Origin: Cumulibacter soli
Lineage (GTDB): Bacteria; Actinomycetota; Actinomycetes; Mycobacteriales; Antricoccaceae
Reading direction: 5' to 3'
Length of the DNA stretch: 64,000 nt
Assembly: GCF_004382795.1 (NCBI RefSeq)
Contig: NZ_SMSG01000002.1
Location: 496,001-560,000 of the forward strand
Positions within the stretch are counted from its first letter, which is position 1. Each line of letters opens with the position of its first letter. Positions 19,900 through 27,166 of this stretch are shown here, one piece after another. Both the position numbers and the translations under genes were made by a program. Under the pieces are notes generated by a model that made no database searches, had not been told where the DNA came from, and saw only the letters and a list, made by a program, of their open reading frames with translations.

Positions 19900-20628
19900 C
19901 TACTTCTCCTCTTCGGTGCCCGCGCCGGCGGCCTGAGCCTCGGCGACAGCCACATCATCGACCGGGATCTCCACGGTGGTCTTGCGACCGCCCGCGAGGA
20001 ACTCGTCCAGTCCCGCCTGGGTGAAGACGACCACGTCGGAAACCAGGACGTCGTACGTGTTGAGCTGATCGGCCACCAGCAGGTGGACGTTCGGCAGGTT
20101 GCGCAGTGCGACCCAGCCGGCCAGATCCTCGCGGTCGAGCACAACCAGAACGCGCTTGCGGCGGTTCGTGGCGATCTCGGTCGCGGAGGTCAAGACAGCC
20201 AGCGCGTCCTTGGTGCGGACGTTCTCGCCGTCCGAGAACTGCGAAACGACCTTGACCAGGCCAGCGCGGGCGCGGTCCGAGAGGGCTCCGCGCAGAGCGG
20301 CGGCCTTCATCTTCTTGGGGGTGCGCTGCGAGTAATCACGCGGCACCGGGCCGTGCACAATGCCACCGCCGGCGAACTGCGGCGAACGGGTCGAACCCTG
20401 GCGGGCGCGACCGGTGCCCTTCTGGCGGTATGGCTTAGCCCCACCGCCGGAGACCTCGCCGCGGCCCTTGGTCTTGTGCGTGCCCTGACGCTTTGCAGCG
20501 AGCTGAGCGACGACGACCTGGTGCATCAGCGAGATGTTTGCCTGGGCGTCGAAGACGTCGGCGGGAAGGTCGACCGAACCGGCCTTCTTGCCCTCGGCGT
20601 CGAGTACGTCAACGGTCAGGTTGGTCAT
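19900..20628 (-). CDS. rplD: 50S ribosomal protein L4
   Basis: 242 residues. The tunnel loop [29 protein letters not shown] is intact. The C-terminus ends in a short Ala/Glu-rich tail. The ATG shares one base with the rplC stop. Where it is known, L4 can repress S10 operons; no such leader was found here. Confidence 0.97.
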   Translation of the reverse strand: MTNLTVDVLDAEGKKAGSVDLPADVFDAQANISLMHQVVVAQLAAKRQGTHKTKGRGEVSGGGAKPYRQKGTGRARQGSTRSPQFAGGGIVHGPVPRDYSQRTPKKMKAAALRGALSDRARAGLVKVVSQFSDGENVRTKDALAVLTSATEIATNRRKRVLVVLDREDLAGWVALRNLPNVHLLVADQLNTYDVLVSDVVVFTQAGLDEFLAGGRKTTVEIPVDDVAVAEAQAAGAGTEEEK

Positions 20629-21302
20629 TACTGGGCACCACCTTTAGCGGCGTTCTTCACGGAGTTGCGGACGTAGACAACGCCCTTGGCGTTGCCCGGA
20701 ATTGCGCCCTTGATCAGCAACAGGCCACGCTCGGCGTCCACCCGCACGACCTTGAGGCCGGTGGTGGTGACGCGATCGTTGCCCATCCGGCCGGCCATAC
20801 GCAGGCCCTTGAAGACGCGACCCGGAGTGGCGCAGCCACCGATCGAGCCCGGCTTGCGGTGGTTGCGGTGCGCGCCGTGCGAAGCGGAGACACCGGCGAA
20901 CCCGTGACGCTTCATAACGCCCGCGTAGCCTTTGCCCTTGCTCGTTCCGGTGACGTCGACCTCGCTGCCGGCAGTGAAGATGTCCAGGGTGATTTCCTGG
21001 CCAACCTCGTACGACGGCGCGTCGTCGGTGCGGATCTCGGCGATGTGACGGCGAGGCGAGACACCGGCCTTGGCGAAGTGGCCCTTGTCAGGACGGTTCA
21101 CCTTGCGCGGGTCGATTTCGCCGTAGCCGATCTGGATGGCGGAGTAGCCGTCGACCTCGGGCTTGCGGACCTGGGTCACGACGCACGGGCCGGCCTTGAC
21201 GACGGTCACCGGAATCATCCGGTTGTTGTCATCGAAGACCTGGGTCATGCCCAGCTTCGTGCCAAGGACGCCGCTCTCGTTGCGGCTGTACTTGCTGGTC
21301 AT
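20628..21302 (-). CDS. rplC: 50S ribosomal protein L3
   Basis: 224 residues. [24 protein letters not shown] at the N-terminus; [36 protein letters not shown] in the long loop that reaches the peptidyl transferase centre. A 73-bp gap separates it from rpsJ. Confidence 0.97.
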   Translation of the reverse strand: MTSKYSRNESGVLGTKLGMTQVFDDNNRMIPVTVVKAGPCVVTQVRKPEVDGYSAIQIGYGEIDPRKVNRPDKGHFAKAGVSPRRHIAEIRTDDAPSYEVGQEITLDIFTAGSEVDVTGTSKGKGYAGVMKRHGFAGVSASHGAHRNHRKPGSIGGCATPGRVFKGLRMAGRMGNDRVTTTGLKVVRVDAERGLLLIKGAIPGNAKGVVYVRNSVKNAAKGGAQ

Positions 21303-21375
21303 CTGCTTGCTATCCCTACTGATTTCAGGTTGCTACTGCTTCATGCTCTCGCCGGCTATGCACCGGCGGCGGCAA

Positions 21376-21681
21376 CTACTGGATGTTGACGTCGACGCTG
21401 GCCGGCAGGTCGATACGCATGAGTGCGTCAACCGTCTTCGGAGTGGGGTCGAGGATGTCGATCAGGCGCTTGTGGGTGCGCATCTCGAAGTGCTCGCGCG
21501 AATCTTTGTACTTGTGCGGCGAGCGGATGACGCAGTACACGTTCTTCTCAGTGGGCAGCGGCACCGGGCCAACAACGCGAGCACCGGTGCGAGTCACCGT
21601 CTCGACGATCTTGCGCGCGGACGCGTCGATCGCTTCGTGGTCGTAGGCCTTAAGCCGGATGCGGATCTTCTGTCCCGCCAC
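21376..21681 (-). CDS. rpsJ: 30S ribosomal protein S10 (NusE)
   Basis: 101 residues: [57 protein letters not shown]. It is both a ribosomal protein and an antitermination factor. First gene of the S10 operon. The 1.2 kb upstream has no clear gene and should hold the operon promoter. Confidence 0.97.
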   Translation of the reverse strand: MAGQKIRIRLKAYDHEAIDASARKIVETVTRTGARVVGPVPLPTEKNVYCVIRSPHKYKDSREHFEMRTHKRLIDILDPTPKTVDALMRIDLPASVDVNIQ

Positions 21682-21924
21682 GCTTGCCGTCCTTTTCGTC
21701 TGCCTCGGTGTTGGGTAGCCGAGGTATGAGCTGATTGCTTCTGTTGTCTTAACTGGGCGGATGCGTCGTCCACGTCGTGGTCGACCGCACCTTCGGCCCG
21801 TCAGAGGCGCATGCCGGCACCCATGCGGGTGCTCATGCAGGCGAGATCGAGATCTTCGCTGCCACTGTGAACGTGTCTGAAGTGCTCCGGTCCACGCACC
21901 CGGGCGTGTCGCCTAGGCGCGGTC

Positions 21925-21938
21925 TATTCCGCGGAATA
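21925..21938. promoter_or_regulatory. Perfect 14-bp palindrome upstream of rpsJ
   Basis: TATTCCGCGGAATA, about 245 bp before the rpsJ start and in the most AT-rich part of the region. It could be a protein-binding site at the S10 promoter; nothing in the sequence names the factor. Confidence 0.35.
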
Positions 21939-22210
21939 ATCTGCGGTATCGGACCGAATGCGCTCGCGTAGAGCGCCGTGCGGTGATGCGACGTGGCCGT
22001 CTCATCTGCTGCCGACTCGAGCAGCACGCAGGACGCGCTCCCCAAAAGGCAACCGTTCAAGTATGCCCTACCGATTCATCGGGCACAAATGGGCCGAGAA
22101 CTTCTTCTCGTGAACCCGGTCACGAGCCTCGCCTGATCAGCCGACTTCGCGAGTTCGTATGGCGCTGCGGCTCAGTCCATCGACCGCGCTGGAGCTCAGT
22201 CCGTCGAAGC

Positions 22211-22384
22211 GCTGCGACTCGATCGGCTTCCGGCGCCGGGGCTCAGTCCGCCAGCGGCGCTGCGACTCGATCGGCTTCCGGCGCCGGGGCTCAGTCCGCC
22301 AGCGGCGCTGCGACTCGATCGGCTTCCGGCGCTGTGGCTCATTCCGCCGGCGGCGCTGCGTCTCGATCGGTTTCCGGCGCGCCG
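22211..22384. repeat. 48-bp tandem repeat, 3.6 copies
   Basis: Units start at 22211, 22259, 22307 and 22355 (partial), each opening GCTGCGACTCGATCGGCTTC. Units 1 and 2 are identical; unit 3 carries several changes. A degenerate earlier unit seems to precede it (from about 22163). Because 48 is a multiple of 3, several frames stay open, so the ORFs over it are not evidence of coding. Confidence 0.85.
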
Positions 22385-22545
22385 TACGGCCAGGACCTTG
22401 CGACGTTCGTGGCCGCTGGCTGGCGTCCCGCTGCGGATTTGCCGTTCTTCGACCGAGGGCAGCCGCTATTCGCCGTGGAGGCACGACGCATCGTCCCGGC
22501 TCAGCGTCGCGCTTCCGCCGGCAGCGAACCCAACTGTTTCCAAAA

Positions 22546-22604
22546 ACGCAGCGAAAACGGCTAGGCATCGCTCTGTGCGCGATGCCTCGTCGATTTCGCT
22601 GCGT
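22546..22604. repeat. Dispersed palindromic element, copy A
   Basis: 26-nt arms (23 of 26 paired) around a 7-nt loop, opening ACGCAGCGAAA and closing TTTCGCTGCGT, followed by CTTTTGCGG. A second copy lies at 57544-57602 with matching arms, partly matching loop and the same 3' flank. Confidence 0.8.
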
Positions 22605-22927
22605 CTTTTGCGGAAGGTCGCCGCTCGGCCCGGTCGTGCAGGAGATCGCCACACGGGCCGGTATCGCTGACGGTCGCCAGAAGTCCGATCTTGCGAAAGG
22701 GCACCGCATGGCCAGGTTTTGTGGAAGGAGGCCATGCGGGCTGGCGAACGGAGGCAGGGACACCGGTGCCGCCTCGGCGAATCGCGGAGGTCTCGGCGCG
22801 GCCGACCGGCCGGTTGCAGCCTCGCGGACGGACTGATTAACAAGCCATGCGTCAGCGGTATGGCCGCTAGGATCACGCAGCATCAGCGACCGGCCTCGCG
22901 GCCGCTGCTTCACATTGGAGAAAACTC

Positions 22928-23503
22928 GTGGCAGACAACCGGAGTGCTGATGGACGGCATGACGACGCGCTAAGTCGCCGAATAGCGCGACTCGAGGGCC
23001 AAGTTTCACACCTGCGACAGCAGGCGTTGCAGCTGCAGTTCGTTCTCCTCACCGCGAGCGCGGTACTCGCGTTATTCGGGATCGCGGTGGGGTTGTTCTT
23101 GCCTTTCGTCCGGTCCGTTGGCGGCGCGGACGGTGACTCGATCACCCTGCTGCCCGCGATCTTCGCGTTGGCCGACGCTGGCGGTGGCCCCTTCGAAACG
23201 CAGGCGATCATTGTCGCGGTGCTCGTCGGGATACTCGCGCTCGCGGCTCTCCTCACGGCGGTTGCGATCGCCTGCCTCGCCGAGCACCCCACCGTCGGCC
23301 GAATCAAGTTCGCATCGATCAGCGGTGGCATTCTCATCCTCGGTTGCGCCGGGGCATGGCTGCTGGTGGCGGTGCTCGCCGGGCGCTCGGACGACCTGAG
23401 CGCCTTCTCCCCCGCGACACTTTCGATCACGATCGGAGCGGCACTGACGCTGGTGTGCGTTCACCTGGCCCGGACCTACCACGATGAGAAACACGCCGCC
23501 TGA
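22928..23503 (+). CDS. Small membrane protein with N-terminal coiled coil, unknown function
   Basis: 191 residues. A charged N-terminus with a short predicted coiled coil (SRRIARLEGQVSHLRQQALQLQ) is followed by four hydrophobic segments, at about 37-62, 92-117, 132-150 and 163-181. No conserved motif was recognised. The GTG start at 22928 has GGAG 8 nt upstream and a TAGGAT box about 55 bp upstream. It stands alone between two repeat tracts on the opposite strand from the nearby operons. The codon pattern is like its neighbours', so I take it as a real gene, but I cannot assign a role. Confidence 0.75.
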   Translation: MADNRSADGRHDDALSRRIARLEGQVSHLRQQALQLQFVLLTASAVLALFGIAVGLFLPFVRSVGGADGDSITLLPAIFALADAGGGPFETQAIIVAVLVGILALAALLTAVAIACLAEHPTVGRIKFASISGGILILGCAGAWLLVAVLAGRSDDLSAFSPATLSITIGAALTLVCVHLARTYHDEKHAA

Positions 23504-23530
23504 GACGCGGCCGATGCAGGCCCATGCTCC

Positions 23531-23716
23531 GCGGGATCTCGCGTCAACTTTGACTCCGGTGCAGCGTTACCGGATGCCTATCCTTCCTGCGCGGAGCCTC
23601 GCGTCAACTCCGACTCCGGTGCAGCGTTACCGGGATGCCCATCGTTCCTACTTCCTACGCGAGGCCTCACGCCGACTCGGCGTTACCGGTTGCGCGGCCT
23701 TCCTGCGCCAGGCCTC
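23531..23716. repeat. Degenerate tandem repeat of 60-68 bp, about 3 copies
   Basis: A unit containing CTCGCGTCAACT, then GACTCCGGTGCAGCGTTACC, starts at 23538 and again exactly 60 bp later (23598). A third, eroded copy starts near 23666. It fills the gap between the membrane protein gene and the end of the chelatase gene; no gene is seen here. Confidence 0.75.
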
Positions 23717-23771
23717 GTCCAACGGCGGGGCGGGGCGCTGCTCGGCACGCTCGGCGGCACTCACGAACGCG

Positions 23772-24602
23772 CTAAGCGCTCAGCAGCGCGTTGCGCAACT
23801 GTGTTGACACCGCCTGTTGGTAACGAGTCAGCACGAGACGGACGACGGCGTCGTCCGACCCGAGCGGAGCGCTGAGGAGATCGGCGCCGCAACCCGCAAG
23901 CCGACTGTGGAAGTGCCCCGGCCCGATGAGGTAGGACGCAATCGCCACACGCCGTGCCTGCGTCCGTAACGTAGCGACCGCATCGGTGACGCTCGGCGTC
24001 GCCGACGCGCCGTAGCCGACCGAGACCGGACCTGGCCACCGCTCACGCAACATCTGCGCCGTACGCACAGCATCGACTGCGGCCTCAGCGCGGCTCGACC
24101 CCGCAGCGGCAAGGACGACGCCGTCATCTGGCCTGGCCCCCGCCTCGACCAAACGGCGCACCAATAGATCGGCCAGCAGCGGGTCCGGCCCTAAGGCCGG
24201 CGCGGCGGCCCCACCCGCAGCGGCACCCGGCGGCATACCACCCTCTGGCCACCCTCCGACGCCGTCCGCCGTCTGCAACGCCGCCGGGATATCGACGAGC
24301 ACGTGATGCCCGGCGGACAACAACAACGGCACAACGACAAACTCTCGCCCTGAAATCGCGAGGTCGGCCGTCACCTCGGCGATGTGCGGTGCCTGCACAT
24401 CGACGTATCCGAGACGGACGTCGATACCTTCAGCCGCGACGCTGCGCGCGATCTCTCGAACAACTCGCGCGCCGGCGGCGTCACGCGTACCGTGCGCGCA
24501 CAGCACCAGGGTCGGCTCGGGGCGGTCGCCCGCCAGGGTGACCGGGCGCGGCGGCGCTACGGACGGCCGAGAACTCCCTCGATCTGCGACGTCTGTACTC
24601 AC
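23772..24602 (-). CDS. Sirohydrochlorin chelatase (CbiX/SirB family)
   Basis: 276 residues, a two-lobe class II chelatase. Lobe 1 opens with TLVLCAHGTRD (catalytic His) and has PLLLSAGHHVLVDIP (second His). Lobe 2 has VVLAAAGSSRAEAAVDA and ASYLIGPGHFHSRLAGCGAD. It should insert Fe2+ into sirohydrochlorin to give siroheme, the cofactor of NirB in the same operon. A Pro/Gly/Ala-rich linker (about 120-140) joins the lobes. The GTG start has AGGAG upstream. It is the last gene of the nitrate operon, 296 bp after nnaR, with a tandem repeat in the gap. A cobalt chelatase role is possible but less likely in this setting. Confidence 0.85.
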   Translation of the reverse strand: MSTDVADRGSSRPSVAPPRPVTLAGDRPEPTLVLCAHGTRDAAGARVVREIARSVAAEGIDVRLGYVDVQAPHIAEVTADLAISGREFVVVPLLLSAGHHVLVDIPAALQTADGVGGWPEGGMPPGAAAGGAAAPALGPDPLLADLLVRRLVEAGARPDDGVVLAAAGSSRAEAAVDAVRTAQMLRERWPGPVSVGYGASATPSVTDAVATLRTQARRVAIASYLIGPGHFHSRLAGCGADLLSAPLGSDDAVVRLVLTRYQQAVSTQLRNALLSA

Positions 24603-24640
24603 TAGGTCCTACTCCTTCGTCCATCCTTCGTCCCTCGTCC

Positions 24641-24816
24641 CATCCACGACCGGGGTTGCCATCGGCCAGCCCACGCTCCTGCGACAACCGGGGCTGCCAC
24701 CCGCCGATCCCCCACTCCATCGACAACCGCGGGTTGCCCCCGCCGATCCCCTCGCTGCATCGACGACTGGGGTTACCGCCACTGATCCCCACGCTCCGTC
24801 GACGGCGGGTGACACG
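24641..24816. repeat. 39-bp tandem repeat, about 4.5 copies
   Basis: Units of about 39 bp (starting near 24641, 24679, 24718, 24758, 24797) share CGACAACCGGGGTTGCC and CCGCCGATCCC. On the minus strand each unit would read as 13 residues of the type GIGGGNPRLSxEx, in frame through all copies. The ORF overlaps the start of the chelatase gene, lacks a spaced SD, and I do not call it a gene. The repeat sits inside the nitrate operon, between nnaR and the chelatase gene. Confidence 0.8.
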
Positions 24817-24898
24817 CGATCCGGTCGGCCCCATCCTCGAGACTTCCGCGCACAGCTAGCTCCTTGCTCCAGGCAGACGCCTCACCCAGCCAGCGCGG

Positions 24899-26035
24899 CT
24901 ACGTGTCGTCGCGCTGTTGGACTTGAAGTCGGTACCCGCGTTTGATCACGGTCGCGATCAGATCGCGCCCCGGTAACGTCTCGCGCAATCGACCAATCGC
25001 CACCTCGAGCGCGTGCGGTGACACCGTCTCCCCCGGCATCACCCGCACCAGTTCATCGCGGCCCACTACCGCACCGTCCGCCTCGGCCAATCGGCGCAGC
25101 AGGGACAATCCCGTCGGCGATAACGCCAGCACCTCGTCGTCCAGGACGGCCGCCGACCGCAGCAGATGCAGCGAGCCCGCCGCGGTCTGCACCCGAAGTC
25201 CTCGTTGATCATCGAGTTCGTGCAGTAGCGCACGCACCAGGGCACCGAGCCGAAACCGGTCGGGCACCAGCGGCACGATGCCGACGTTGCGCAACGGCGC
25301 CGCGGTCGTCGTACCCACGGCCGCGGCCAGCACTGGCCCGCTCGGTCCGAACACTTCACAAACCTCCTCGAGTACGTCGATCCGGTCGGCTACCGACAAG
25401 AACTCACGGGCCGCGGGGGCCGACGTGAAGACCACCGCGTCGTACTCACCGTCAGCCACCTTGCGGACGGCGGCGCTCGCCTCATCGATGTCCTCCGGCC
25501 GACCCCAGCGGTACACAACCAGCGGTACGACGTCGGCGCCGGCGGCGATGAAGTCGGCATCGAGCCCGTCGGCTCCCGCACCGTGATGCTGGATTGCAAT
25601 TCGCCGCCCTGCGACGCCTTCGGACAGCAGCAGGTCGCGGATCTCGCCGTGCGTTTCCGACTCGGCGACCCAGTCGGGCACCAGTCCAACCGACTGAGCG
25701 GCCCCGTGCGCTTTCGGACCGCGCACGATCAACCGGACCTCGCGCAGCGTGTCCAACAGTTGGTCGGCGACTCCCGCGCCGTCCGCCGCTTCGATCCAGC
25801 CGCGCAGCCCGATTCCGGTCGTGATCACCACGACGTCCGGCCGCTCCTCAATCAAGTCCAGCGTGGCAGTCAGCAGTGCGTGATCGTTCGCGTGCTGTAC
25901 CACTGACAGCATCGGCGCGTGATCGACGCTGGCGCCGCGTCGCTGTAGGGCGGCAGCAAGTTCGGCGGCGCGCCGTTGCGCGGTCACCAGTACCCGCCTG
26001 CCGACGAGACGCCGAGGTGAGGTCATCGTGCTCAC
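24899..26035 (-). CDS. nnaR: NnaR-type regulator: uroporphyrinogen-III synthase (HemD)-like domain fused to OmpR-type winged helix
   Basis: About 378 residues. Residues 1-270 form a HemD-like fold (GRRVLVTAQRRAAELAAAL, VVVITTGIGLRGWIEAA, DAVVFTSAPAAREFL). Residues about 285-378 are a winged helix of the OmpR/PhoB C-terminal kind (LSPTGLSLLRRLAEADGAVVGRDELV... TVIKRGYRL). This fusion, beside nirBD, is the layout of NnaR, which works with GlnR on nitrate/nitrite genes in Streptomyces and mycobacteria (Rv0260c-like). So it is probably the operon's own regulator, though synthase activity is not excluded. GTG at 26035 overlaps the cobA stop by 4 nt (GTGA); an ATG at 26026 is the alternative. Confidence 0.82.
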   Translation of the reverse strand: MSTMTSPRRLVGRRVLVTAQRRAAELAAALQRRGASVDHAPMLSVVQHANDHALLTATLDLIEERPDVVVITTGIGLRGWIEAADGAGVADQLLDTLREVRLIVRGPKAHGAAQSVGLVPDWVAESETHGEIRDLLLSEGVAGRRIAIQHHGAGADGLDADFIAAGADVVPLVVYRWGRPEDIDEASAAVRKVADGEYDAVVFTSAPAAREFLSVADRIDVLEEVCEVFGPSGPVLAAAVGTTTAAPLRNVGIVPLVPDRFRLGALVRALLHELDDQRGLRVQTAAGSLHLLRSAAVLDDEVLALSPTGLSLLRRLAEADGAVVGRDELVRVMPGETVSPHALEVAIGRLRETLPGRDLIATVIKRGYRLQVQQRDDT

Positions 26036-26790
26036 GCCGACACCGCCATCTGCGCGGTCACCTGAGCGAGGGCGTCGTCCGCCACGGCGTTGACGACGTC
26101 CCCGATCACGATGGTCGCCGGATTCTCCAGGCCAATCCGGGCGACGTCGTCGGCGATTGTGGACAGCTTCGAGCGGATTGATCGCTGCCGAGAGGTCCAC
26201 GCGCGCTCCACAACCGCCGTTGGCCGATCTGGCGACATGCCGGCGCGCACCAGCGCCGCGGACAGTTCGCGCAGCCGCGCAACGCCCATCAGCACCACGA
26301 TCGTGTGTGGCCAGCGGACTAGTAGGTCGACCTCGAGCTCATCGTGGCCGGAGATGACCAGGACGCCGGCCGCCACACCACGGTGAGTCACCGGTACTGC
26401 GGCCGCGGCCGGTGCGGCGATGGCGTTCGAGACCCCTGGGATGACCTCTACCTGTACGCCGGCCGCCACGCAAGCGGCGTACTCCTCACCGCCGCGACCC
26501 AGCACAAACGGATCCCCGCCCTTCAGCCGGGCGACCCGCTGCCCTGTGAGGGCACGCTCGACGAGGATCCGATTTATCTCCTCCTGCGGCACCGGGTGGT
26601 GGTACGGGCGCTTCCCGACGGGGACGATCTGCGCGCGTACGCCGATCTCGTGCAGGAAATCGGTCGGCCCGAGCCTGTCGGCGACGACGACGTCGGCGGC
26701 CAGCAGTTCGTCACGACCGCGAACGGTCAGCAGTCCCGGGTCTCCTGGTCCTCCGCCAATGAGTACAACTCTCCCTCGCTCACTCATCAC
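26032..26790 (-). CDS. cobA: Uroporphyrinogen-III C-methyltransferase (SUMT)
   Basis: 252 residues. GRVVLIGGGPGDPGLLTVRGRDEL is the N-terminal SAM-binding signature; VADRLGP, GKRPYHHPVPQEEIN and the RLKGGDPFVLGRGGEE motif are all typical. It methylates uroporphyrinogen III at C2 and C7 to precorrin-2, the first step to siroheme. No precorrin-2 dehydrogenase (CysG/Met8-like) gene is in the operon, so that oxidation step must be supplied elsewhere. It overlaps nirD by 11 nt. Confidence 0.94.
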   Translation of the reverse strand: MMSERGRVVLIGGGPGDPGLLTVRGRDELLAADVVVADRLGPTDFLHEIGVRAQIVPVGKRPYHHPVPQEEINRILVERALTGQRVARLKGGDPFVLGRGGEEYAACVAAGVQVEVIPGVSNAIAAPAAAAVPVTHRGVAAGVLVISGHDELEVDLLVRWPHTIVVLMGVARLRELSAALVRAGMSPDRPTAVVERAWTSRQRSIRSKLSTIADDVARIGLENPATIVIGDVVNAVADDALAQVTAQMAVSA

Positions 26791-27166
26791 GGCACCCCGT
26801 CGGCTCAGCCACGCATCGGCCTACTTCGATATTTCCGTCACGGGACCGCACCTCCCAGGACCCGAGTGTCACACCAGGTTCGCTCAGGCAAGACCCGTCG
26901 CGGAGGTCGAAGACCTGCTTGTACATCGGGGACGCGACGGTCGGCACCCGGACTCCATCGATTGTCGTCGATCCAACCAGGCCTCGGGCGATCACGTTAG
27001 CCCCACCGAATGGATCACGGTGACCCACGCAGTACAGCGTCCCGTCGCTCATCCGCACGATCGCGACCTGACCTTCGGCCAGCAACGCGGCCACACCACG
27101 CTCGGTCGGTAACCCCTCATCGCGGCAGACCGCTCGCCACGTCGAGGGCGCATCAACATTCATCAC
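26780..27166 (-). CDS. nirD: Nitrite reductase small subunit NirD
   Basis: 128 residues with a Rieske-like fold, as in NirD of assimilatory NADH-nitrite reductases. It shows VAIVRMSDGTLYCVGHRDPFGGANVIARG and VASPMYKQVFDLRDGSCL. The usual Rieske ligands are largely missing (no CxH...CxxH pair), which is normal for NirD. The start is GTG at 27166 (4-nt overlap with the nirB stop) or ATG at 27163. Confidence 0.93.
   Translation of the reverse strand: MMNVDAPSTWRAVCRDEGLPTERGVAALLAEGQVAIVRMSDGTLYCVGHRDPFGGANVIARGLVGSTTIDGVRVPTVASPMYKQVFDLRDGSCLSEPGVTLGSWEVRSRDGNIEVGRCVAEPTGCRDE

Larger units (their letters stand above)
21682..22927. other. Long non-coding, repeat-rich stretch upstream of the S10 operon
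   Basis: About 1.25 kb with no convincing gene. From left to right it holds: a small hairpin GCACCC-ATGC-GGGTGC (21817-21832) among three CATGC copies; a perfect 14-bp palindrome (21925-21938); a 48-bp tandem repeat (22211-22384); the dispersed palindrome (22546-22604); an inverted repeat CGCATGGCC/GGCCATGCG (22707-22740); and a TAGGAT -10-like box (22868-22873) before the gene at 22928. Long ORFs in several frames here are repeat artefacts. Confidence 0.6.

Noticed and set aside
8672-21681. Absence of infA-rpmJ-rpsM-rpsK-rpsD-rpoA-rplQ after map.
   Set aside because: This block is also separate from S10-spc in mycobacteria, so it is not remarkable in this phylum.
21983-23009. Long ORFs on both strands over the 48-bp repeat (for example 21983-22564 plus, 22137-23009 minus).
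   Set aside because: A repeat whose length is a multiple of 3 keeps frames open by itself; the products are low-complexity and lack starts with SD or a -10 box.
22211-24816. CRISPR-like array.
   Set aside because: The repeats are direct tandem units without unique spacers of even length, and no cas genes are present.
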